NCBI GenBank assembly: GCA_013138655.1
Contig: WTCI01000169.1
Coordinates: forward strand, 1-6,196
Reading direction: 5' to 3'
DNA length: 6,196 bases
Source: Desulfuromonadaceae bacterium
GTDB taxonomy: Bacteria; Desulfobacterota; Desulfuromonadia; Desulfuromonadales; Geopsychrobacteraceae
Both the position numbers and the translations under genes were made by a program. Each line of letters begins with the position of its first letter. Position 1 is the first letter of the stretch. Positions 1 through 4,662 of this stretch are shown here, piece after piece. The notes beneath the pieces are model-generated. The model saw nothing but the letters and a program-made list of their open reading frames with translations. It searched no databases and was not told where the DNA came from.

Positions 1-409
1 ACAGAATGCGCCGACCCTGCCGAACCAATTCTTGGCCGATAGCGCAAAGCAGATGTGTCTTGCCGCTGCCGGGATTGCCGAAGGCCAGAACGTTTTCATT
101 CCGATCCAGAAAGGAGCCCTCGAGAAGCAAATCGACAAAAGTGTTCACTTTGATCGGCAGCCGTTTTCGGTCAAAGACCTCTATCTTTTTCTCGAGAGGC
201 AATTTCGATTCTCGCAAATAACGAACGGTTCGTTTATGGGCTCTTGCCTCACATTCCCTTCCGGCGAGTTCAAGTAGATAACGTTCATAGGTGAGTGACT
301 CCCGGCGCGCCAGATCGGCTTCGTCCTGATAGCATTCGCGAAACGCGGGTAGGTGCAACTCCCTGAGATACGGTGCCAACTCGGCATGGATGTCGGCTGT
401 CGTCATCAT
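1..409 (-). CDS. istB: IstB-type transposition helper ATPase (IS21 family), C-terminus beyond window
   Basis: IstB is the AAA+ ATPase that IS21-family transposases use for target choice and strand-transfer activation; it acts on DNA in the cytoplasm. Seen: 136 residues of an open frame that runs off the left edge, with an N-terminal helical region (about residues 1-100) and a Walker A motif GNPGSGKT at residues 111-118, followed by HLLCAIGQELV, which is typical of IstB. Full-length members are about 250 aa, so roughly half is missing, including Walker B and the arginine finger. The start is the ATG at 409-407: a GGAGG (421-417) lies 7 nt upstream, and the codon overlaps the istA stop as ATGA, which implies translational coupling. 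A second in-frame ATG follows directly at 406. No frameshift is seen. Family assignment is confident; whether the gene is intact cannot be judged here. Confidence 0.93.
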   Translation of the reverse strand, partial: MMTTADIHAELAPYLRELHLPAFRECYQDEADLARRESLTYERYLLELAGRECEARAHKRTVRYLRESKLPLEKKIEVFDRKRLPIKVNTFVDLLLEGSFLDRNENVLAFGNPGSGKTHLLCAIGQELVRQGRRIL

Positions 410-1896
410 ATCCGCGCCTCCATGCTGTTTAAGAGGCTGTCGTAAGCACACAAGGCGACCGTCGGGATCGAAATGTCGGTGACTGGCGTTGGTCTGCGGC
501 CGGCGAGGACAAGATCCTTTACCTCCTGAGCCGATATCGGTAAATCCTGGTCAAACAGGTAACGTAGCGCGTCATCCACTGCCGTTTCATTTTCCTTGGC
601 GGCCAACTTTAAAATCAGCAGATACTCCTTGTCGGCATTGCCGAGACTGTGGGCTTTTTTCAGCGCATCATAAGCCAGCCGAAACCGGCTGGTCGGGAAC
701 AGGTCACTGTGGTAACGGTAGTTCGCAAAAGCGCCGGGTTTGCGTACCAACCAGTCGATAATGTGTCGGTATTGGATGTGGTGATTGCTCGATCCGCGCA
801 GCCGGGGAATCGTTTCAATGTGACTCTGGCCGTGCCATACTTCCAGGTGCTCGGCATACAGCTTGACCGTGACCTCTTCACGGATCAACCGACTGTGCAC
901 TGAATAGACATTGTGCTTTATCCGAATGACACTGCTTGGCCCGACCCTGACCGTGTGCTTTGTGCAGGCGGATAGCCGTCCGTTAGGTAAAGACCGCAAA
1001 ACCGCAAGTTCCTCCTGATGAGAGGCTTGCCTGTTGGAGTTTAGTTGCGAGAACAATCTATCCAGAAAGAGTTCGTAGTCCTTGCGAGTGACGAAGTTAC
1101 GGCTGCCACGTAGCATGAGTGCTTGATCCACAGCTTTTTTGAACCGGTAATGACTCTGTTCGACATCACCATTTTCGTTAGGACTAGCCGGTTGGGTCTT
1201 CCGGCCGATCAACCCGTAATGGGACAGAAGACCCTGGTAACGTTGAGTGAATTCTTCCGGATTCTCAGTTTTATTGACTGCAGTTGTCAACCGATCGGTC
1301 TGGTGCTCCTGAGGTACGCCGCCGAGCGTCCATAGGGCTTGCTGCAACCCCTCACTCAAACTTTCAAAACTCTCCGAAAAGCAGATCGTGCCAGTTTCCC
1401 AGTTGGAATAGGTGAGCACAAAATGATAGATCAGGTGATCGAACGGCTTAGCGCCTATGGTGACACCCAGTTTCCCCATGTGTGTGAAGTCGGACTGGCT
1501 CAATCGACCCGGCTTGTGGACTTGCGGAAAAAACACTTCCCGGCTCGGCCCCTTCTGCGCTCGCCAGTTCTTAACCTTCCTCTGGAATGTCCGAATTTGA
1601 CCATCTGGAAACCGGCCAGGATGCTGTCGCTGCATGTACTCAAACAGAGTCTTTGCCTCAAAGCCGGGGTTGCTTTCCAGAAACGTCTTGATCTCGTGCC
1701 AGATATCTTCAAACGGATCTTCACGGGTACGCCAATTGCGATTTCGTTCCGCCTTGATTTCACTCGGCAGCTTGCCCAGTTCCCGGTATTTGCGAGCGGT
1801 CTTTTCGTCCATTCCCGACTTGGCGGCCGCTACACCCAAGGTCTCTTCCTGTTGTAAATGTTTCATCAGTTTCCTCACTTGATTGTCTGTGGTCAT
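406..1896 (-). CDS. istA: IstA-type DDE transposase of an IS21-family element
   Basis: IstA is the DDE/RNase H-fold recombinase that cuts and joins the ends of IS21-family elements, working with the IstB ATPase encoded next to it. The predicted protein is 496 aa, a normal size. Residues about 5-40 form a helix-turn-helix (LGVAAAKSGMDEKTARKY). The catalytic triad can be read as D136 (SQSDFTHM), D201 (EHQTDRLTTAV) and E246 (NENGDVEQSHYRFKKAV), with usual family spacing. The C-terminal part (about 325-496) matches the DNA-binding tail expected of IstA. The start is the ATG at 1896: a perfect AGGAGG (1908-1903) lies 6 nt upstream. The frame stays open to 1941, but that extension runs into the IS terminal repeats and has no such site. 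The TGA stop overlaps the istB start. The reading frame looks intact, so the element may be active. Confidence 0.95.
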   Translation of the reverse strand: MTTDNQVRKLMKHLQQEETLGVAAAKSGMDEKTARKYRELGKLPSEIKAERNRNWRTREDPFEDIWHEIKTFLESNPGFEAKTLFEYMQRQHPGRFPDGQIRTFQRKVKNWRAQKGPSREVFFPQVHKPGRLSQSDFTHMGKLGVTIGAKPFDHLIYHFVLTYSNWETGTICFSESFESLSEGLQQALWTLGGVPQEHQTDRLTTAVNKTENPEEFTQRYQGLLSHYGLIGRKTQPASPNENGDVEQSHYRFKKAVDQALMLRGSRNFVTRKDYELFLDRLFSQLNSNRQASHQEELAVLRSLPNGRLSACTKHTVRVGPSSVIRIKHNVYSVHSRLIREEVTVKLYAEHLEVWHGQSHIETIPRLRGSSNHHIQYRHIIDWLVRKPGAFANYRYHSDLFPTSRFRLAYDALKKAHSLGNADKEYLLILKLAAKENETAVDDALRYLFDQDLPISAQEVKDLVLAGRRPTPVTDISIPTVALCAYDSLLNSMEARI

Positions 1897-1941
1897 CCGA
1901 ATCCTCCTATGGAGAATCTGAATAACCGGCTTCGACTTCAA

Positions 1942-1983
1942 ACGGGAAATATAATTGTCGTCAGACGGGAATTATAGTTGTCG
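1942..1983 (-). repeat. Two tandem 19-bp terminal repeats, probable IstA binding sites
   Basis: Copies lie at 1942-1960 and 1965-1983. They share ACGGGAA-TATA-TTGTCG and differ at two positions, so 17 of 19 bases match. Their starts are 23 bp apart, about two helical turns, which puts both on one face of the DNA. IS21-family ends are known to carry multiple such repeats that the transposase binds. The position, just inside the inferred terminus and upstream of istA, fits that role. Binding is inferred. Confidence 0.75.
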
Positions 1984-1990
1984 CTGGTCA

Positions 1991-2345
1991 GGGGCGGGTC
2001 GTTCTGGTAACAGGGCGGCTGAACTTGCCCCGACATGGTGCCGCGAAGGCGACCGTCCTTGTGATGGGAGTCGTACTCCGCCCGGGGTGCTAGCCAAATC
2101 CGCAGGCCGTAACATAAAGTGAATGGTGCAACCTCGTCAGATAAGACTGGACGGCTATCGCTGAGAGAGTCCAGTTGCGGGACAAACTCGAGAAATCGGG
2201 ATACACGCCGACCCTCTACGGTTTTGGGGAAGGTCAGTGTCTGTAGGGAAGCAAAAAGGCGCGCGCACCTGCAGAGGACCCGGGGAGTTCGAGGGACAGT
2301 ATACTTATCTTTGGCCTCTCTAATCCCACTGCAGAAGGGTTTCAT
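1991..2345. other. Gene-less block next to the IS21 end, rich in short hairpins (possible group II intron or other structured-RNA fragment)
   Basis: No convincing protein is seen. A 135-codon minus-strand frame (1938-2345) is open, but it runs into the IS terminal repeats and its product resembles nothing recognised. Read on the plus strand, several stems are visible. ACTGGAC (2146-2152) pairs with GTCCAGT (2169-2175). GGAGT and ACTCC close a 3-nt loop near 2065-2078. A GCC-GCGAA-GGC hairpin is flanked by GGT and ACC near 2037-2054. The mix of short GC stems and A-rich joints resembles domain I of a group II intron. However, no reverse transcriptase and no domain V-like hairpin were found, so this is a low-confidence guess. 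IS21 insertion at 1990 may have truncated the block. Confidence 0.3.
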
Positions 2346-2368
2346 AAATCACTACCTATAACACACCA

Positions 2369-2398
2369 AACGCCCACGATTACCATATTGTGGGCGTT
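2369..2398 (-). terminator. Hairpin terminator candidate after the 79-aa gene
   Basis: AACGCCCAC (2369-2377) and GTGGGCGTT (2390-2398) form a perfect 9-bp stem with a 12-nt loop. On the minus strand it begins 15 nt after the stop of the 79-aa gene and is followed by TTTGGTGTGTT, only a partial U-tract. The position suits a terminator for that gene; the weak tail leaves it uncertain. Confidence 0.5.
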
Positions 2399-2413
2399 CT
2401 CGCTTTGCGCTAT

Positions 2414-2653
2414 TTATCGGACATCTTTCAGTTGAGTTTTACGGACGGGTGGATTTGATGACGAATCGGTCGTCTCTCCACCATACAGCGCCTGTCGAGG
2501 ATCGATCGGCCCCTGAGACAAGGAATGCATGTGTCGGCGTTGCAGAGAACCAGTGCCTGACGATAATACTCCGGCCAGCAAGGCGACCTTCAGGCTATCT
2601 TCTCCGGTATTTTGTTTTACGATCTTTCTCTGGAAACTTGCCCAAATACTCAT
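2414..2653 (-). CDS. Small protein of unknown function, 79 aa
   Basis: I do not recognise this protein. Seen: 79 residues, basic at the N-terminus (FQRKIVKQN), then a short hydrophobic stretch at about residues 21-31 (LKVALLAGVLS) that is too short and too polar at its edges to be a clear membrane span. A polar tail rich in Ser, Thr, Pro and charged residues follows (about 40-79). There is no signal-peptide cleavage pattern, no Cys cluster and no known motif. Support that it is real comes from context. An AAGGGG ribosome site (2667-2662) lies 8 nt before the ATG, a promoter-like -10/-35 pair lies 30-59 nt upstream, and a 9-bp hairpin follows the stop by 15 nt. Together these make a complete one-gene unit. 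It is transcribed in the same direction as the AsmA-like gene but about 350 bp away, so a shared operon is unlikely. Confidence 0.5.
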   Translation of the reverse strand: MSIWASFQRKIVKQNTGEDSLKVALLAGVLSSGTGSLQRRHMHSLSQGPIDPRQALYGGETTDSSSNPPVRKTQLKDVR

Positions 2654-2683
2654 AGCGATGACCCCTTGAAAAGAACCACTACA

Positions 2684-2712
2684 AGTATACTACAAACTCC
2701 ACGGGGTGTAAG
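2684..2712 (-). promoter_or_regulatory. Promoter candidate for the 79-aa gene
   Basis: On the minus strand a TATACT -10 box (2689-2684, 5 of 6 to consensus) is preceded by CTTACA (2712-2707, 4 of 6 to TTGACA) with a 17-nt spacer. The predicted transcript start, near 2677, would leave a leader of about 24 nt before the ATG at 2653. The fit is good for a sigma-70-type promoter, but it was made by eye. Confidence 0.5.
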
Positions 2713-3001
2713 ACACGGTATGTTGTTCTCGGGCAAACCTGGAGCCGCAGAATGCTATATTTTTGATAGCTGCAAGGCGAACCGTTTTCAGTGTGTTTGA
2801 ATGCGGGGGTTGCAGGAAGGCTGCATTTCCCCTTTTTCATTCCCCGGAATAAGGGGTGGAGCAACTAATCGGTCATTTTCAATAGCCCTTTAAGGCAATA
2901 AGGCAACAGCGTCCGGGCGCTTCCGCTTTCCCAAAATCGGGGCACGAACACAACAAACTGCGATCATACCCCGAATTTTTCAAGAGATATTTAAATTTTG
3001 A
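2713..3001. other. Intergenic region with weak hairpins, no gene seen
   Basis: This 289-bp stretch lies between the 79-aa gene's promoter and the end of the AsmA-like gene. It holds small stems only. TGCAG and CTGCA pair near 2812-2826. CCCCTT (2829-2834) pairs with AAGGGG (2851-2856) around a nearly palindromic ATTCCCCGGAAT. The short frames crossing it have no ribosome site or recognisable product. Nothing else is supported. Confidence 0.4.
2937..2974. terminator. Weak, possibly bidirectional terminator after the AsmA-like gene
   Basis: TCGGGG (2937-2942) pairs with CCCCGA (2969-2974) across a 26-nt loop. T-runs flank both sides: TTTT on the minus strand after 2937, and ATTTTT on the plus strand after 2975. 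It starts 28 nt past the minus-strand stop at 3002. The long loop and 6-bp stem make this a weak call. Confidence 0.25.
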
Positions 3002-3889
3002 CTATTTTTTATCTCCGTCAAGCAGGCTACCGACCCCTTTTAACAAATCGCCCGCCTTTTCATTGACCACCTTATCGACCTCAGGAGGGAGGTCAACCGG
3101 AACTTGTTCTTGTACTTTTTCCTGCAAATCTTTCACCGTTTTTTCCACCTGGGCTTTAGCCTGACCAATAACCTCAGTTTTGATGCCGTCAAGTCCACCC
3201 AGCTCACCAGCAAGCAGTTTAGCCAGCGCTGGAGACAATTGTCCCGAACTATTCTGCGCCGCGCTGAGAATAGCCTGAACCACTTTCTGTATCAGCTCAG
3301 GCATTGGCAACCCCTGCTCCTCAGCACCCAGGTTGCGTAACTCAATCTTCGGCAGCACCAAGTTAACTGACGAAGTTTGTCCCAGCAGGTCAAGACTGGC
3401 ATTGACCTGGACGTCCTCAAGTGAAAAATATTCAACTATAAACTTTTTGCCATCTGAGCCAGCAGGCTGAGGTGCTGATTTCTTCTTCTGACCGCTCATG
3501 CTCTTGGCACGAGCCAGAATGGGATCTACATTATTTTTTTTGCCGCTCTGCTCCAGATTAACCTGGATATTGCTCAATCGAACCCGCGAAATTTTGACAG
3601 TATCACCTAACAGCGAACCCAAAGAAACCGCCACTTCCCCCTGACCAAGCCCCATAAAAGTCTGTGCAGTAAATCCGGGTGGGTTGGCTATCTGCAATCC
3701 GTTCAGCGAAGCCTCACCACCAAAAAGTGAAATATGCACATCATCAAGATTGGTTGGCACCCCCAACGCCATTTCGCCGCCCTGTTCAATTGCCTTTTTG
3801 GCAATGGTATCAACATAGAAAAATGCCCCTGCAACGACAATAACGACAACAACCAGTAGAGCGACAAACAATTTAAATAATACTTTCAT
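3002..3889 (-). CDS. Membrane-anchored AsmA-like periplasmic protein
   Basis: The predicted protein is 295 aa. Residues 4-25 (LFKLFVALLVVVVIVVAGAFFY) are one strong transmembrane anchor behind a short basic N-terminus, so the rest should lie in the periplasm. Residues about 40-115 follow the pattern of the AsmA N-terminal region: LGVPTNLDDVHISLFGGEASLNGLQIANP, then repeated beta-strand-like segments ending SRVRLSNIQVNLE. A Lys/Pro/Gly-rich linker (about 116-149) leads to a second beta-rich block (about 150-188). The C-terminal 100 residues look helical, with a charged, coiled-coil-like stretch (KTEVIGQAKAQVEKTVKDL). AsmA relatives act in envelope lipid transport or outer-membrane assembly; at 295 aa this is far shorter than AsmA or TamB, so a specific role is not assigned. 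The start is the ATG at 3889, with GGGAGG 5 nt upstream. An in-frame ATG at 3952 lies upstream of the likely promoter and is rejected. Confidence 0.8.
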   Translation of the reverse strand: MKVLFKLFVALLVVVVIVVAGAFFYVDTIAKKAIEQGGEMALGVPTNLDDVHISLFGGEASLNGLQIANPPGFTAQTFMGLGQGEVAVSLGSLLGDTVKISRVRLSNIQVNLEQSGKKNNVDPILARAKSMSGQKKKSAPQPAGSDGKKFIVEYFSLEDVQVNASLDLLGQTSSVNLVLPKIELRNLGAEEQGLPMPELIQKVVQAILSAAQNSSGQLSPALAKLLAGELGGLDGIKTEVIGQAKAQVEKTVKDLQEKVQEQVPVDLPPEVDKVVNEKAGDLLKGVGSLLDGDKK

Positions 3890-3924
3890 TTTTTCCTCCC
3901 TCTCAAAATTGGAATTAAAATGAA

Positions 3925-3930
3925 AGTATA
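3925..3930 (-). promoter_or_regulatory. -10 box candidate for the AsmA-like gene
   Basis: TATACT on the minus strand (3930-3925) lies 35 nt before the ATG at 3889. It gives a predicted leader of about 30 nt holding the GGGAGG ribosome site. No good -35 box is seen 16-18 nt upstream (TTGTGG at best), so it may need an activator or another sigma factor, or be chance in an AT-rich stretch. Confidence 0.35.
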
Positions 3931-3983
3931 ACATCAATAAACACAACCACAAAGGTTACAGATAGAATAATTATGGGGTTCAG

Positions 3984-4039
3984 TAAACCACCGGCTCTGC
4001 CGGTGTGACTAAAAAAGGCTATGCCGTTCCGGCGGTTTA
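3984..4039 (+). repeat. IS200-type left-end subterminal hairpin
   Basis: TAAACCACCGG (3984-3994) and CCGGCGGTTTA (4029-4039) are inverted repeats with one mismatch in 11. Inside, CACCGGC (3989-3995) and GCCGGTG (3999-4005) form a perfect 7-bp stem with a TCT loop. Y1 transposases of this family bind such imperfect palindromes as single-stranded hairpins near the element ends. The role here is inferred from position. Confidence 0.6.
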
Positions 4040-4042
4040 TAA

Positions 4043-4092
4043 GACATTTCCTCCAGAGGAGAGCCCCGAGGGGAACCCCCGGAGGAAATGTC
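4043..4092 (+). promoter_or_regulatory. Long hairpin that hides the tnpA ribosome-binding site
   Basis: GACATTTCCTCC (4043-4054) and GGAGGAAATGTC (4081-4092) pair perfectly over 12 bp. The loop contains a further CCCC-GA-GGGG stem (4064-4073). The GGAGG ribosome site of tnpA (4081-4085) is in the 3' arm, and the ATG follows the stem directly at 4093. Such a fold would keep translation very low. Sequestration of the tnpA start region by a 5' leader hairpin is established for IS200; its action here is inferred. Confidence 0.75.
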
Positions 4093-4311
4093 ATGCGAGA
4101 GTGGCAAAGTTTAGCCCATGTAAAATGGGAATGTAAGTATCACGTGGTTATCGTTCCAACGTATCGTCGAAAGGTTCTTTTTGGTCAAAAACGTCGGCAA
4201 ATTGGTCAGATTCTCCGTCAGTTATGTCGTCAAAAAGGTGTTGAGTTGGTGGAGGGTAATGCAACGAGAGACCACATCCACATGGTTTTAAGTGTTCCAC
4301 CAAAGTGGTGA
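4093..4311 (+). pseudogene. tnpA: Truncated IS200-type Y1 (HUH) transposase TnpA
   Basis: The 72-aa product matches the N-terminal half of IS200/IS605 Y1 transposases: REWQSLAHVKWECKYHVV, then YRRKVLFGQKRRQIGQIL, then the metal-binding HUH motif as H61-I-H63 (RDHIHMVLSVPPK). Family members are about 140-150 aa and carry the nucleophilic tyrosine in the second half, in a segment like IRKYIREQE. Here TGA comes just after VPPKW, where PPKYSVA is usual, and the next 80 bases show no continuation in any frame. The cause is therefore a lost 3' half and not a simple point mutation or frameshift. The start is the ATG at 4093, with GGAGG 7 nt upstream; the earlier in-frame ATG at 4021 lies inside the end hairpins and is rejected. 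The protein cannot cleave DNA as it stands. Confidence 0.85.
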
Positions 4312-4390
4312 CGATTCATTATTCCCTTAGCAAGAAGCTTGAACTCTCATTAAGTTCTGATAGAAGTTAAATATACATTGCGACAATATT

Positions 4391-4396
4391 TATAAT
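4391..4396 (+). promoter_or_regulatory. Consensus -10 box for the riboswitch transcript
   Basis: A perfect TATAAT lies 8 nt before the first paired bases of the aptamer (4405), so transcription from about 4402-4404 would begin almost exactly at the aptamer. The best -35 is TTAAAT (4367-4372) with an 18-nt spacer, which is weak. Agreement between box position and RNA start supports both calls. Confidence 0.6.
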
Positions 4397-4402
4397 CACG
4401 AC

Positions 4403-4473
4403 AAGGCCAACCCTTCCGTGAGGGGGGGACGGAAAGCGACGGGTCTTTAAGGCAAAGATGGCCGAGCTGCCGA
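4403..4473 (+). promoter_or_regulatory. GEMM-I-like cyclic-dinucleotide riboswitch aptamer
   Basis: GEMM-I RNAs sense cyclic di-GMP; a variant, common in Geobacter, senses 3',3'-cGAMP. Seen in order: the 5' closing strand with GGCCAACC (4405-4412); a stem CCCTTCC (4411-4417) with GGGGGGG (4422-4428) capped by a GTGA loop, which is a GNRA tetraloop as expected; the hallmark GGGACGGAAAGC (4426-4437), one base off the usual GGGACGCAAAGC; a second helix with TCTTT (4444-4448) pairing AAAGA (4454-4458) and GG with CC below it; and a 3' strand ATGGCCGAGCTGCC (4458-4471) that closes GGC (4405-4407) with GCC (4469-4471). It sits directly after a TATAAT box and before an intrinsic terminator. Whether the ligand is c-di-GMP or cGAMP cannot be settled by eye. 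The class call rests on motif order and key bases, without a covariance search. Confidence 0.8.
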
Positions 4474-4506
4474 AGGATATAGATCCTTTTGGCGTGTCGG
4501 CTTTTT
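4461..4506 (+). terminator. Riboswitch expression platform: intrinsic terminator overlapping the aptamer
   Basis: GCCGAAGGAT (4469-4478) pairs with ATCCTTTTGGC (4483-4493), with one bulged T, around an ATAG loop. Outside a 3-nt internal loop, GCCGA (4461-4465) pairs with TCGGC (4497-4501), followed at once by TTTTT (4502-4506). The 5' arm reuses the aptamer's 3' strands: CC (4462-4463) of the second helix and GCC (4469-4471) of the closing helix. Aptamer and terminator are therefore mutually exclusive, which predicts that ligand binding allows read-through (an ON switch). The direction of control is inferred from pairing only. Confidence 0.75.
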
Positions 4507-4659
4507 GTTGTCGCCGGCCTCCTGCCATATCTGGAGGGCGAAGATATTACCAGCAGTATTCCAAAGATAGGAGTGTCTAAGAATACTGCCGACGATTCAA
4601 CCGAACCCATCCAGCCGATGCCCAAATGCGGCACGGTTGATGAGATGCGTTATGTATAG
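4483..4659 (+). other. Open, gene-like short frame between riboswitch and membrane protein; possible small or broken gene
   Basis: The frame is open from 4483 to a TAG at 4657-4659, which lies 3 nt before the ATG of the next gene. No ATG with a ribosome site is seen. A TTG at 4489 would lie inside the terminator stem, and a GTG at 4573 has GGAG running into it with no spacer. The conceptual product starts ACRLFVVAGLLPYLEGE and continues with a polar segment ending PKCGTVDEMRYV. Its composition looks coding, with balanced codons and about 50% GC, but I recognise no family. It could be the remnant of the gene the riboswitch first controlled, a leader peptide, or chance: about 59 codons without a stop is not rare. 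A CCTCC/GGAGG hairpin (4518-4522 with 4533-4537) lies inside it. Confidence 0.25.
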
Positions 4660-4662
4660 GCA

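Larger units (their letters stand above)
1..1990 (-). mobile_element. IS21-family insertion sequence, istA-side end present, istB-side end outside window
   Basis: The element contains istA and istB in the canonical order and overlap. Its istA-proximal end is placed at about 1990: read on the minus strand the sequence there begins TGACCAGCGACAAC, giving the 5'-TG terminus usual for IS21 ends, followed by two copies of a 19-bp repeat. The exact terminal base is inferred, because the other end and the target-site duplication are not in the window. At least 1990 bp of an element expected to be about 2.5 kb is seen. Confidence 0.85.
3984..4311 (+). mobile_element. IS200/IS605-family remnant, left part only
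   Basis: This segment joins three things expected at the left side of an IS200-type element: a subterminal hairpin, a second hairpin that covers the ribosome site, and the first half of tnpA. The tnpA homology stops at about 4305. No TnpB gene and no right-end hairpin were found downstream. The rest of the element therefore seems to have been deleted or replaced. The left boundary is approximate, because the cleavage site cannot be identified by eye. Confidence 0.75.

Noticed and set aside
1897..1941. Upstream start for istA adding 15 residues
   Set aside because: The ATG at 1896 has a perfect AGGAGG at 6 nt; the extension covers that site and reaches the terminal repeats.
1938..2345. 135-codon minus-strand open frame beside the IS21 end
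   Set aside because: It has no convincing ribosome site, ends inside the IS terminal repeats and yields no recognisable protein; the same DNA shows RNA-like hairpins on the other strand.
1991..2345. tRNA gene suggested by GGGGAGTTCGAGGGAC near 2282-2297
   Set aside because: The bases flanking TTCGA do not form a T-arm stem, and no acceptor or anticodon arm can be built around it.
2119..2361. 80-codon plus-strand frame starting MNGATSSDKTGRLSL
   Set aside because: Arg/Ser-rich product with no motif and no ribosome site; it overlaps the hairpin-rich block and is probably chance.
4350..4634. 94-codon minus-strand frame across the riboswitch
   Set aside because: It is antisense to the aptamer and terminator, whose features are much stronger, and its product resembles nothing known.
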